Assembly: GCA_038380795.1 (NCBI GenBank)
Contig: CM076270.1
Span: 18,678,001 to 18,742,000 of the forward strand
Reading direction: 5' to 3'
Length of the DNA stretch: 64,000 nt
DNA from: Pyrocephalus nanus
Lineage: Eukaryota; Chordata; Aves; Passeriformes; Tyrannidae
Shown: positions 12,093 through 24,900 of the stretch, piece after piece
Position numbering within the stretch: position 1 is the stretch's first letter
Layout: each line of letters opens with the position of its first letter
Made by a program: the position numbers and the translations under genes
The notes under the pieces: generated by a model
The model's input: only the letters and a program-made list of their open reading frames with translations
The model's database searches: none
What the model was told of the DNA's origin: nothing

Positions 12093-12148
12093 GGCCCCGG
12101 TGGGGGAGCGGCCCCGGCCCCGCCCGCTCCGAGCTGCCCATGACGTGT

Positions 12149-12162
12149 CGCGCGCGCGCGCG
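12149..12162. repeat. Alternating CG run, 7 units
   Basis: Pure CG dinucleotide repeat inside the CpG island, directly after a TGACGTG element. Such runs favour Z-DNA. Confidence 0.85.
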
Positions 12163-12328
12163 AGGAGAGAGGGACCGTTGGCAGCTGCGGCGCGCGCCCG
12201 GCCCCTCACGGCCCCCTCACAGCAGCCCCTCAGGGCCCCTCACCGGAGGGCCCTGCGGGCGCGGGGAGCGCTTAAACGGGCGGAGGCGGCGGCCGCAGCC
12301 CTCGCTTACGACCCCGGGCTCGGTTCGC

Positions 12329-12336
12329 TTACATAA
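12329..12336. promoter_or_regulatory. D-box TTACATAA
   Basis: Exact PAR-bZIP octamer about 200 bases upstream of the candidate plus-strand start codon at 12529, at the rightward side of the CpG island. Confidence 0.5.
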
Positions 12337-12528
12337 GGCAGCAGCGCCTGTATCCCGTTTCCTGGTGCCGCCGCCCGCGCTGGGTGCACTCCCTGAGAAG
12401 TTTCGAAACTGACCCCGCGCATTGTTCAGGAGGCGCCGGGTCACAAAGCAGAGTGCAGCTCTGGAGACCGCAGGGCTGCGGGTCTCTCCGGCGGGAGCCA
12501 GCCGGCATCGGTTTGAATAGCTACAACA

Positions 12529-12561
12529 ATGGTTAAACTAATAGTTTACGCGGTGTTAAAG
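12529..12561 (+). CDS. Candidate first coding exon of a plus-strand gene
   Basis: An ATG in good context (ACAATGG) at the right edge of the CpG island encodes MVKLIVYAVLK and meets a donor (TTAAAG|GTATGT) in phase 0. The hydrophobic N-terminus could be a signal anchor or the first strand of a small domain. A phase-compatible next exon may be 14216-14252 (DKNGFVFKVTLS, donor CTG|GTAAGTAG), though its acceptor has a poor pyrimidine tract. No family recognised. It could equally be a non-coding divergent transcript. Confidence 0.27.
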
Positions 12562-15500
12562 GTATGTGCCGTTCTCTTGTGGAAACTAGTTCCTGATACA
12601 GTACATATTGCCATGTGATTACGTTCCATTCCAAATGTTTAAAAAGCAGTTTTTCATATTTATTCCGAAAAAATAAATATTACCCCCTTTTGTTCAGGCA
12701 AAACTCTCAGAAATTATTGACATTTCCCAGCTTACAGTAGAAAAGAATGCAGAAAAAAAAAATAAATTCTCATACATCAGTCATACAGGTTCTGTTCAGG
12801 CCCCTGGACCATCCATCCTACACTGTGGTGAGACAGTGCCTGAGGTTTGAGTTGTTACAGGTCAGCAGTGAGGTTACCCAGTGCTGAACAGTCCAGCTCT
12901 GTTCGAGTCTCCACACCTTCCCAGGCTGAGCAGAGCAGTCAATGTTAACTTATCCATATTCCAAACTCCCTCTGTCTCCATAGTGGTACATGGCTGTGCA
13001 AAGAAGGAACAGAGGACGTGCCAAAGCTCTGTCAGTCTGGGTGCCGATACGTCGGTCTGGTGGAACAGCATTTTACACTCGCTGCATACATGGAGTTGCT
13101 CCATAGGATGTAACGCAGGGAAGCCATGAGGGCTTCCATTGTTTATCTGCAAAATGAGGTTAATGCCACCTCCCTCACTGTGGTGTTAAGGATAAGTCCA
13201 TTAGGTACATAGATAGTTAAGCTGTGCCTGTTACAGAAACAGCCTGAGTAAAGGACTGTGCAGTATTTAACTGCTGGCAAGGAGAGGGGGTGGGCGGAAG
13301 CATTAGGACCAGATTCTGCAACTGGATTTGTTGCACTGCACAAGTCAGCTTACCAGGATACCATTCTTAGTTTATGCTCGTCTGAGCAATCTAATTTTAA
13401 GACTAATCCTAATTAGGTAGTCTCAGTATAGTTTAGTCAACTTGTTGTTGCTATTAGGCCTTCAAATCCAAAATGTCATCATCTTCATATAAGTTCTTTA
13501 GGCTTGGAGGGATGTAGAATGATATTCTTGGTTTCCATGGGATGTTGCTTTTCATGTCATGTGCAAAAAATATCCATCTCTGGCTGTGTGTTAAGGGCTA
13601 CACCTCTTACCAAAGACTCAAAGAAAGACATTTCAACCAAGGCAAAACTTTGAGGCCCCCTCTGCCCTCACTCTGTCAAAGTGCAAACACGAGGAGGGTG
13701 TCCAACTATGGCACTGTGCTAGAGCTGAGTGAGTTCCAGGACACACATTCATCACTGCAGCAGAGCATACCAGTTCTGGCAGCAGAGCGGTAATCACCAC
13801 CACCAGAAATAGCCAGTACCTTTTCCATCCTAGTAACTACCAGAGGCATTACTTGAGTTCTGCTTATTTTAAAGGGACACTAAACAGTTATTTTAGTCAA
13901 GCTTATGGGAAGCGTTTTTAAGTTCTATTCATGTCATCTTGTAGTAGTTACATCTTTAATTTACTAAAAGCAGGGAAAGCAGTGTTACTAAAAATCTGAT
14001 TGTGCATATTGAACCACTTCAGTCCAAATTTTTCTATTTTGCGTATTTTCTGAACATTGCAATCATGTGTATAGATACAAGTTATTCCAGACCCCACTAA
14101 TCTGAAATAACAAGAAGGCAGGCACATGGTTTCTAAAGGAGTGAATATTACCATTGACTCAGTGGCTCATCTGCTAAGAAACAAAGCAAAATAAAACTGT
14201 TGCAAAATGCTACAGGACAAAAATGGGTTTGTTTTTAAGGTCACTCTGTCTGGTAAGTAGCTATAACGTAGGGGCTTTAACAGCAGCAGGAATAAAATAT
14301 GTTTGGGTATGCATATATAAACCCTTCTAAAGAACACAAAGGTTGTAACAAAAACATTAAAATGCTTGTGGGTGTTTTTCCCCAGCTTTGTTTATTTTTT
14401 TTGTGCATGTTCAGTTGTAACTGTTGGAGCGTGGAGAGAACAAATCATTCATATATTAGGCAAGCCCTTTCTATGTGACTGTTTCACTGTGTGACACATC
14501 AGGTCCCACACTGGCGCTCATCCAGAGCCGCTCTGGGGCGGTGAAGTGGGGCCCTGTCCTGCTTTAAATGCTGCCCGGCTCCCTCATGCGGTCTCGCCAG
14601 GAAAATGCCGGTCTGTGTGAGGGTTTTTTTTATGGACTCCTGCTGCTTCTCACACTTACATGACCAGATTGTTATCCACACACACACACAAAATGCTGAA
14701 TTTTTTCCCAGCATACTTCAAAAAGTAGAATTTTTGCTCAAGGAAAGTGTTTCAGTCGTTTCTGATAAGCAGCAACATATTGACATTATCTACATTTTTA
14801 TGGGGAAAAAATTGAGACTTCCTGAAAAACTACCTGAGGATTGCTTGCTTGGATTTACTACTGATAAAGAAATAGGGGCTCCCCATTTTCAAGTAACTAT
14901 GCTTCCCTATCCACTTGTAGAAGTTACCTGTTCCAAGTTATACCACAGCACTGACAGAACTGTATATTATTAAAAATAATTAAAAAAAAAAAATCAATAT
15001 TTTACAGCTGGAGCCCACATCTAATTTTTCATTTCCTAAGTTTAATTACTCACCGTTTACAGTGACGCTGACAGTCATTGATTCTTGCAAAGATCCGGAA
15101 AGGCTTTTTTGCTAATGAGCAAAAGGCGTCACTGTTACTCTATATAGACAAAGGATGAGGGAAGGAAAAAAACAACTTTCCTCATAACCAGTGAATATCT
15201 GACAGGTTTTTCTAAGAGCATTATACTGTAGGAACAAACAAAGATAGCAATATGATACAGTCTTGAAAACTCTTTGGTTAAAATGTATAGGAAAATAGGA
15301 AACATGATAAAGAAGTTCCTGAAATGTGCTGCAGCTCAGAAGTCCTTTGCATAAGTGTCTGGTTGTCTCCAGACAGAAAACCTTTCCTAACAAGTTCTGG
15401 GAAATGTAGTTTTTCATTCTGTCCCTATTTGTACTGTTTTCTAATTATCTTTATTAAATCCAGTTTCTGTTGGCAAATGCAGTGTAATTTTAAGTTCCCA

Positions 15501-18237
15501 GTGTCTTGAAAAGTGACACATAAAGGAGCCCTGAATTGTTCTTTTAGAAGGATACAAATGGCAAGGGTGTATCTCACCACTCTAAGTGCATGTGCCAATC
15601 CCCAAGACCATTAATGTGATTTTAGAAGCAAACAGTTCAGAGCTCTCCAGGTCTGAGATCCTGCTGTTTGCTTTAGCAACTTGCTTTCTGCAGTCAGACT
15701 CACAGAAGGCTGAATGAAGAGAGCTTGAAATTGAATCCACAGTGATGAAAAATGGTTTTAAGCTTCCTGCATAACTCGGAGAGTGGTAGTTTGTGATTGC
15801 ACAGTCTACCTAAGGTGACTTTACACATCCACCAAAAGGAACAGTCCTACCACCTCCACCGAGTTAAAAGTCAGAGATTATGCAACTGCACTGTCAGCCA
15901 AGTTGGGAAACTGATTTGACTGAAAATATCCCATGAAAGAAGTTTTTAGTTTGATTACATCACAGCTGTGGGAGCACAAAAGCCAAACCAAAACAGGATC
16001 AAAGAACACATTTTGGGTTGGAGCGAGGATCCAAGACCAATAGGAACATCAAATTACAGAGTTAGGCACTTAAAATGAAATTTGCATGTCATTAGACTAG
16101 CATAAGAGAGCTAATAAGAGATGGCAAGCAGAAAAGTGCATCCTCATTCCTGCCTACTGTGTTGGATTTACACATCCTCTTCTGCTGTGAAAGAAGGTGA
16201 CTTCATCATGTTGGGGTTCACCATTCAAAACCTCCCAGACTTAAATGCCAGACACAGCTTTCACAGGGGCTCTGGGCTGATCTGACATTGTGCTTTCCTC
16301 AAGGGCTTGGCATCACTGCTCTTCACCCCATCCCTGCCACCAAGTACTCACAGTTATGTGGTCCTGGCCATTCCTTTTGCTCTCTCTGCTACTTACTTGG
16401 CCCCTCAGTGAGCCAGTTCAATTCGTTAGTCTCTCAGAAAGCTTCCTGAGTTAGTTTCCTGCCTGTAAGCTACATCTGATCCCTTGGTGAGAAAGTACAC
16501 TCCTGAGTCCAGGCATGGCATGGACAGGGGAAGGGAAAGCTCTTTTAAAGGCAATGAGATAGCAGAAGAACATTTCCACAGATTTCGATACCTGAGGCAC
16601 TGTACTTTCTGGATTAAATGTGGCCCCACATACCAGCTGCCCTTGAGACACCCAAATTCCTCAACAGACACGCGAGGCCTATGAGATGGTGCTGGGCCTG
16701 TAACACAGGGTATTCTAACACTTGACTCCCCACAACCACTGGTTCCTAATGCACACTCTTGGTGTTGATTTAAACCCTGCTTTGCCTGAGCAGAGTCAGT
16801 TTACTGACCCCTGTTGCATTTATGATCTCCTTGTGGAATCACTTCTGTAGAATGAAGTGTTAACAATCTCTTACAAAAACAGAGTAAGATATGTACCTTC
16901 CTTTAAAAACAAAATAAGGGCAGAGAGACGATCTGGGTACTGACTTTCCCACTAGTGAGCATTTATGCAATTTTTATCAAATAGTCATTACATAAAATGT
17001 TGGATTGGGTCTTGGCATGGGATTGGAGCTGGACTTGTTCACAGGCAAACTCCCAGTCACTGTGTGACGCAGTCACAACACTGCTGCTCTGAGCTATGAG
17101 GAATCTAGAGGCACCCTTATTCCTTACTTTGTTATAATTTTTAAGAAACAGGTTATAATATTAAGAGATAATAACAGGAACATTTGAAGAAATTGGATGC
17201 TAAGTAGGAAACCAGCTAGAATAAGTTCCAACACACCTACAGCCCTTCCTATCACAAAGTCTAACTTAAGCCAGACAATTAGACATTCCTTCCACTACGA
17301 ACACTAATTATAGATTAGCAATTTATAGTTGTTGAGGAAGAGCCAAATTTTAAATGGGCAAAAACGTCTTTCTGTGTAATTTTGAAGAGTGTCTCTCAAT
17401 TAAAAACACTTCATTTTCAGATTGTTTCCTATTACTGCTCTGTGTCAGTTTTCCGGCGTTAGTTCACACTTGAGCTGTTTGGAACTGAGCACTGCTGCTA
17501 CTGAAGTCAGCGGAAGCTTGCTTTTGTTTTCAGGAGACAGTAGCACTGTCTGGCTGAGTTTGCTTCAGGAAGAGAAGCCTGACATACCTGGCCACACTGC
17601 CAAAAACAAAGTAGGGATTTTAATAGGCCTATCAGGCACTGCAGATGCCCCTTGTAGACTAAGCCAATTCAAGCGACTTCAATAAATAAAGTTTTACAGA
17701 TTGTTTCAATAAATAGAAGTTCATGATAAGCAATCAGAAATTCTTTAGGTTTAATTCTAATAAATTAGGAGAAAAAAAGAAAGGACAGCTCACTTTGCAC
17801 ACTGTCATTGATACATAGAACCAAAGAGTGAAGGATTGCTACAAGTTCTGTTTGGATAAAACCTTTTCATATAAACAGCTTTGGCAACTTGCTCAAAAGA
17901 AGACAGTAGCTGAAACAAAGAAGGCAGAAATATTTCCCATCTTTGTGGATTATCTGGTGTTTAGTTGGCACGAGCTTATCTACAGCCCTTTCCTCAGTGC
18001 AGCTCTAGGCAGACTTTCCTCATCTACCTGGTTTACCAGGTGTAAAACTACTTGAAAATTATGTGGCTGAAATATCCTTGGGACTTCTTCCTATCTGTCA
18101 CATTTGGAGACACCAGCCAATAAATTTAAAATTGCCATGTGAATGAGGAGAGACAAACAAGCAGACAAAAATCAAAGTGATTGCATGAGCCTTTATTACA
18201 CAGAAACCCACTAGAATGTAACACTCATTGCCATAAT

Positions 18238-18300
18238 GAGACATATTCTATCCATTTGTAACATATGAGACATATTCTATCCATTTGTAACATGTGAGAC
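18238..18300. repeat. Two-copy tandem repeat, 29-base unit
   Basis: GAGACATATTCTATCCATTT GTAACATAT is followed by an almost identical copy (last bases ATGT) and then GAGAC again. The copies differ at one position, so the duplication is recent. Confidence 0.9.
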
Positions 18301-20687
18301 TCCATTAGCAGTAGAACTCTGAAATTCAATGCTTCTGTTGTGTAGCTACACAATAAAAATAAAAAATTAAACAAGCAGTTTAAGCCAGTGAATAGAAAAA
18401 ACCCTAAAACAAATCAAAACAAACCCTTACATTCCTTAAAGGAGAAAGATTAAAAGTCATAAAAAGGAAGCAGGAATCTTATATTAGCTAATTGTTGCTC
18501 ATTAAAGACTGCTGTCACCTTAAAGCACTGTACAACAGGAAAGCAAAGGAAAGTTTGAGAAAAAAGGGGTAGTTGGAGCAAGACAAAAAGATTGAAAGAA
18601 ATCTTACCTTGCCAAAAAAGCAGAGCTGTGAGATTTGCCTCCTGCAGGCATTTATGAAAATGCTGTAGGGCTCGAGGTTTCCTTGGGTCTGGGTGGAAAA
18701 CTAAATAAGCATCAGGGGCTCTTTCTTTCTAGTGGGTTTGAAAAACATATCCAGCTGCCTTTCAGCCCTTTTATTGATATGAGTAATTTACAATTATTAT
18801 TTTGTTTCCCCAGCCCTGCTCTTTCACTGTGCATTACCAGCCAGCTATTGTTGGTAACAATGCTCATAGCTTTTGCTGGCTTCATTTACTGCTGAAGAAA
18901 GCAGTGCTTACTTAGGGAGACTTATCCCTCTCATGCTGTAATAGCATTCTTGTTCTTTTTAAATGAATACAGTGCAGGGAAAACAATGACTTAGTACATC
19001 TGGTTGTATGAAGACATATTGAAGCCAGCTTTAAAGTAGTGGAAACTCCCTGGACAGGTACAGAGCTCAGAGTGGATGCAAAGCCCACCCAAGAAGCCAA
19101 GTCAGTAGTGCTGAATCATTTATCCCGTTCTGGTAGAGCCTCCAGCTGGGAGCACACGGCAGGTTGGGGCAGGTTGGGGCAGGCTGGTCTCCACTGCAGT
19201 CCTTGCCGCTGGTATCCTCCTAACTGGTGGTGCCAGGATAATTTCCCTCTGCAGAACTTTATACCTTTACTATGTTAGTTTGCATATGGTCTTATCTAGA
19301 ATTCCCTATTGAGAATTACCTAACTCATGTTAAAAGCAACATGTGTTATGACTAAACTTAACAGCCTGTATTTAAAGACTGGGCTAATCTACTTCAGCTG
19401 TGTTTTGGCCTAGTCAGAGAGGATGCGTGTGCTACTCTTCAAGGCATTTCAGAAAGCAAACCAAAAAAGGGAATGTTTTTAAAATGACAGATTTTATACT
19501 TCACTGGAACCTAATAACCAATGAATCAACTTTCCCTGTCATACACTGACTTCATACTGAGACAACATCTCCTCAAGTTCTAAAATGCAATTAAAGCACG
19601 TTGTTCCACTAGCTGTAAGTTATTACCTCACAGCAAACTTGATCATTAGAGCTTGGACTCAGGTCCTTCAGAAATACAAATCAGTGCTCAAGACCAGAGA
19701 CATGGCACTTAACACATCATGAGGCTGTTACACCACACCTCAAATGCTGAGATGGAGCATCTTGCAGTTCACACTGATTTAATGCAATTATCAGTTACAG
19801 AAGCCAAATCTATTTGAAAAAACTTTTTCCCCAGCCACATGTTGGATTAGTGCAATGAATTGTATAGGAAGACCACTAACCAAATACACTTGAAAATTGC
19901 ACTGTGCCCTCCAGACACAGCCACTGCGAGTGAAATGAATGCACTCCATTGTTTCCGACTTACACTTAATGCTGTACTATCAGTCCACTACAGTCATACA
20001 GAAGCAATAGGAGAAGACCTAGTATGACTAGTGTATTGCACATACAAACAATTATGTTGCTATTTGCATGCTCTAATAGCTTTATCTGAGATAAAGCCTC
20101 AGTTCCACTTATATAATCAAGATTTTTTTGTTGTTGTCAGTGGCATCAGTGGAGTTAAAACTTTATAATACCAAAAATATTTTGCAAATAGAGTATACTG
20201 CAAGGTGGAGAAGCAAAGGCATAGCAGGAATTAATTTCATAGCCCCTTGTTAAGAGAACTGAGTGTGAAAGTTGAGCGCGCTTGTGTGTGAAGTTAAACT
20301 AGCAAGCCTTGATGGCCAAACTAGACACAAACCCCCTTATTTTCAGAACCCTGTTCTCATCTCAACACTATTATTAACATAATCATGGATGATGGTGTTT
20401 GCAGCACACCAACATTTAGTATTTTTAAAGCTTTTTGGTTTTAAGTCCAGGACGTAGCACAGTTCATTCATTAGTATTGGCATTACTATGGCTACATCCG
20501 TATAGAATTCTCTAGTAGTGGCATGTCAGTATGTGCAGCTGGACGTGATTACACTGTGAGAGTTTGGGCACCATCAGAGAAGATGTAATTGTGGTGGGAT
20601 GGTTGTTTCAAATGTCCTCCTGCAGCACAGCAAGGGGTGTGGGAGAACCCTGCAGAGCTCCTGAAGAACTCTTTGTTCTCCCTTCAG

Positions 20688-20731
20688 TTCTAGTTTACTG
20701 ACTTTGGAGAAACCAGTTATTAAAAAGGAAG
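20688..20731 (+). other. Exon-like interval, open in one frame
   Basis: Excellent acceptor (CTTTGTTCTCCCTTCAG) and donor (GGAAG|GTAAGG) enclose 44 bases. One frame is open: SSLLTLEKPVIKKE. It could belong to the plus-strand transcript starting near 12.5 kb or to a lncRNA. Short open intervals between good splice sites do arise by chance. Confidence 0.2.
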
Positions 20732-21895
20732 GTAAGGAATGTTCTTAAATGAGTCATGTTTGTTCTGTGACTGTCAGACTACATCTGTAACTGGTTCAGT
20801 AGCTCTATTCAGCTGGTGAGGTCATTCCCATGCTGCACATGACACAGGGAGCCTTTGCACAGACAGCTGCAGGCAACATGCTTCACACTGGCTCCTGACT
20901 TAAGAGATATCTTATGAAGGGATCAACAGGTACTTCTCCACATTGATGCAGCATTATCTGGTGCTTGCAAGAGTACAAGACAGACCTAAACACGAGAAAC
21001 TTAAAGCCTTTAATTTGTAGACAAAGGTGCATTTATATAATATACTGAGCTGAAAGATTTTATTAATGACAAATGAGACAACATAATCAGTCCAACCTGA
21101 GCAAAACCAAAACAGAGAATGTCAATAAGTAGGAAGCAGCCCTGGAAGCATCAGGATAATGCAAATACCTTGATCTGTAGTCAAAGTGTGCAACCATTAT
21201 GGCTAGACACAAATCTTCTGATTACTTTCTTCCACAGAGCAAGTGGGGAACTTAAGAGTTAAATAAAATTACTAAAGAAGTTGATAAGAGGGAGAACAAT
21301 ATTTCATTCAGCATCATAAAACAGAGAACAAGTGGGATGAAGCAGAGAGGAAGAATGAGACAATGCCAAATCCACAAAGACAAATGCTGTTAAGTTTGAA
21401 AACACTTGAGAAATTTGAAGCCTGGGCTGAAATAACTGATGTACAGGAGATGAAAAAAAGGTCTGAAAAACTGTTAAAAGAAAGCCAGTACAGCAGAGTG
21501 GCTAACCCAGGGGATGGATAATGCAGCTTAATCAGATAAACTGTGACCAAATTTAATTTGCATTTGAGATGGAGTCTGACCCTATTATTTTATGTTGGCA
21601 TCATTTGTCAGATAAATTCACTGGAAGGTGACTGACAGTGCCCCTGCTGTCCCAGCCCCGTGCTGCTGCATCGACTGCCACCATGGGACACTCCCCAGGC
21701 TGGGCACTGAGGGGTGGCCGTAGCCTGGCTGACCGGATGCCTCCCCAGCCTGGCACAGAGTCACTTCAGGGCCCTGCAGCAGGCAGGGGGCTGCACTGCT
21801 GGACAGCTAAAACCAGAAAACACGTAGCTTTTTGTTGTTTGGGGTTTTTTTCCCTCCATTAAGATAGTTTTAAAAGCAAGAAGATTTATTTTTAA

Positions 21896-21926
21896 ATATT
21901 TATTTATCTATGAGATAAATAAATAT
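21896..21926. repeat. Perfect AT-rich inverted repeat, 14-bp arms, 3-base loop
   Basis: Arms ATATTTATTTATCT and AGATAAATAAATAT around ATG. A further ATTTATCTATG copy follows at once (about 21930-21940), so the block mixes direct and inverted copies. Confidence 0.9.
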
Positions 21927-24900
21927 ATATATTTATCTATGGGAAAACAAAGTTCAAAAGACAACCTGCTTTCTGGCATTGCAGATATATATTGATGTGC
22001 CCACTCTTGTAAGCATATTTTAAGGAACAGAGAGAGGTTCTACAAATAGCTGGAAGCTCCTGAAGATTCTGCTTTGTTCTGCAAAGAGAAAACAATCAGG
22101 AATAGAATTTACTAGTTTAGGTGGATTTAGTTTTGACTCCTCCCTCATGTCTGGGTCAAATAGGAGCAGGCAGGTTATATGTTGAAGGGCTCTCTTTTAA
22201 TGACTATGTGCCATTTTGCTTCCTATCCTTTTCAGACACACATCATACAACTATGATGTGTTGTACAAGGCTGAAGAAGTGTTTAGAGTGCACTTAATTA
22301 TGTACTAATGACCTAACTACCCAAGGACCATTTTTAATAAAATCCAGACACCTGTAAGATGACCTTGTTCTAATGGCATCAGAAGACACTTCAGTGTTCT
22401 CTGTCAGAGCTGATAAATCTACATATAGCCAAGGCAAGCCCAGAATGGGCACAGCACCACCAAAATGCAGATGCTGCCAGCTTGGCTTCCTCACTCCATA
22501 CAGCTCCAAGTTCTAGGCTCAGCTGCAGAAGAACATGTGGGCTGGCTCTTCATCTAGATTAAAGACAGGCCTTGAGGACATGAGGATAGTTGTGCCTACA
22601 GCTCCCCAAATATGCCTTCTCTCCTCAACAAAGACTGCTACTGCATTTTGTTCCATCTAGCTGCCAACCCTAGGCATCCTAAAATAATAGCATTTTCAAC
22701 AGACATCTGCATTCAAACAGCACAGAGATGCCTGAGTAATCAAGAAATGCTTAACCTGATGAGAGCAATAAGCAAGTTTTACTTTTGGTATAAATTCCTC
22801 AGCAAGGAGGGCAGGGGGAAATATCAAGCAAACTGTGAGATTTTGAGTTAAATAAAAGACTGAAATGAAACTGTAAGCTGGTTGCCTACCATAGGCAGTG
22901 ACTCAGGTCACCCAGCTGCCATTGGGATAGGCATCAGTCGTATCAGTAGGATTCATTTTGGTGATAGAGGCAGGAGAATTTGGATCCAATTAATTCTTGG
23001 GGATCTCGCTTACTATTGTTCCACCAGTGATAATTCTGTTGGTCTTAAACTCTACAGGTAAGAAAAAGAGATTAAAAAAAAGCAATAGGTGTGGCAAGAT
23101 GATTAGGATGGCTGCCATGTAAGATATTTCAGGTAGTAAGATATTTTAGGTTTCTTCAATACAGAGATCATAATGTTTTTTCCACCACATACAGCATTTG
23201 GGAAGCCTTGACTTGGACCAGATAACTGAGAGCTGTAATGGTCATAAGTGATGGAACTGGCAAGTGGGCAGAGATGGACTGTCAGGAGCACTGACTAAGG
23301 AGCACATGGGCTAGTCAAACTAAAGAAAAATAGCAAACAAAAGAGTAAGAACTATACATTGTTCCCAGACAGTAACCAGGACATTAGAGCTTCCCAATCA
23401 GCTCAGGAATGAAGTTCAGATCAAGTTTGCTGGAGGACTGAAGTGGGCCAATAGCTTGTATAGTTATCAAATGGTGACAAAACAGTTCCTGGTGAAAAAA
23501 AAGACTGAAATTTGTCACTAGAACTTGTAGGCGTCTTCAGGGTGGTTTCAAAGGAGATTAAATTGTTCTTTGCCAGTGCAATATGTGCATTGTAATTACT
23601 GGTTTACATTTTCAGATCCTCAATCACTATTAACCCCAGTGTTCCCTGTGACATTACAGTTTCAGATATTTGCTTTCTGCATCCTGTTCACAGTTAAACT
23701 GACTCACTGGATGGTCTGATCTGAGAAAAGGAATTCCCCCCTCCCCACCCCTGATCATTTGACTTGGACTAGGGAGAATTTTGGTTTTCTCTCCTCTGTA
23801 GTTTTCTGGAATCATTAGGAAGGAAGTGTAACAAAGCCTGTGTTGGTGCAGGGCTTTATGATGCAGGCAACATCTTTGATCTAGCCAGCTCTTTCAGTGC
23901 ACTGTCATGGATTACTACAGATTATATCCCAGAGGCTTGTACTCTATGGTACTGGGAAGTGTTTCCAGCTCCTGGTGAAGCTGGATTATGGAGCAGGTGT
24001 TTTCTAGGCTAAGGCAGAGAATACGTAAATAACTGGATGTTGTATTGTACAACTTCTAGTAAAAATAACAACCTGCCAGTTATTAGATAAATACTAGAAG
24101 TCAAATTATCAAACTTACTGACTACATTCAACAGAGTAAATCTGCATTATGGCCAACAGAAATTACAAATGCCAGGCTTTACTTGTCTTTGTAAAGCAGT
24201 CAGCTAACAGCTGTTAAATTATAATTAGACTGTTCAGATGGTAAGGGAGAAGGCAAAGGTGTTATTTCTGCAGAATCATCCTAAAAGCTGCTTTAAAAGT
24301 GCAATAACTCAGTGCTTTTGGTGCCAGGAAATTCCCATAGTAAAATATATTTAATATGTCTACCACATCATGGTAAGAGCTTTTGATGGTAGCTGCTTAA
24401 ACCACAGGTGGTGTTACAAGATTACGTTCCCCTAGATTGGAATCACTTGGGAAAGCAAAAATAGATGATTTTGCTCTACAATAATTATGACCACTGCCTG
24501 ACTCTCATATAGAGCTCTAAGCAGTCTCAAGATTAACAGCTTTTCATCTCAGATTGCAGTTCTGGCCATCTTAGTCATGTGAGATTTTTTTTTTTTAAAT
24601 TTTAGACTTGTCAGGAGGACTTAAAAGTATCGTATTCATTCAGTTATCTCCAAGTACTTCAGCTCACAAAGTATATGGGCAGTCATTTCAAGGATTGTTT
24701 TGTCTTTGAACTATCTTCTGTTTACTTTCCAGAGTACATGCAGGTCCCAGAGCTCTTCACGCCACATAACTTAATAACCCCTAAGAAACAGTTCTTCCTT
24801 TTACTCCCTGAGCTTCTGTGAATTATGTAAATCTGTCTGACCAGAATGAAAAATACATTAGATGTTTCATATAATCTTACTGATTATGTCATGCCCATTT

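Larger units (their letters stand above)
10980..12520. promoter_or_regulatory. CpG island promoter, possibly bidirectional
   Basis: An abrupt block of very GC- and CpG-rich sequence about 1.5 kb long in an otherwise AT-rich, CpG-poor window. It holds two inverted CCAAT boxes (ATTGG at 11778 and 11841), GC boxes around 11811-11832, CACGTG E-boxes, three D-box octamers, a CCG repeat near 11904-11921 and an alternating CG run at 12149-12162. CCAAT boxes reading CCAAT on the minus strand, 50-120 bases before an ATG with a good splice donor at 11679, suggest leftward transcription. A possible rightward first exon sits at the other edge (12529). The many open frames across the island are low-complexity, caused by lack of stop codons in GC-rich DNA. 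Confidence 0.85.

Noticed and set aside
10822..12143. Open frames of up to 324 codons on both strands across the CpG island
   Set aside because: Many overlapping frames on both strands, all Pro/Ala/Arg/Gly-rich with no domain; expected from stop-poor GC-rich DNA.
14605..14973. 122-codon plus-strand frame after a good acceptor (TTTTTTCCCAG)
   Set aside because: Phase does not fit the candidate plus-strand first exons and there is no recognised domain; kept only as a remote possibility.
16441..16487. Good acceptor and donor pair on the plus strand
   Set aside because: All three frames contain stops, so not coding.
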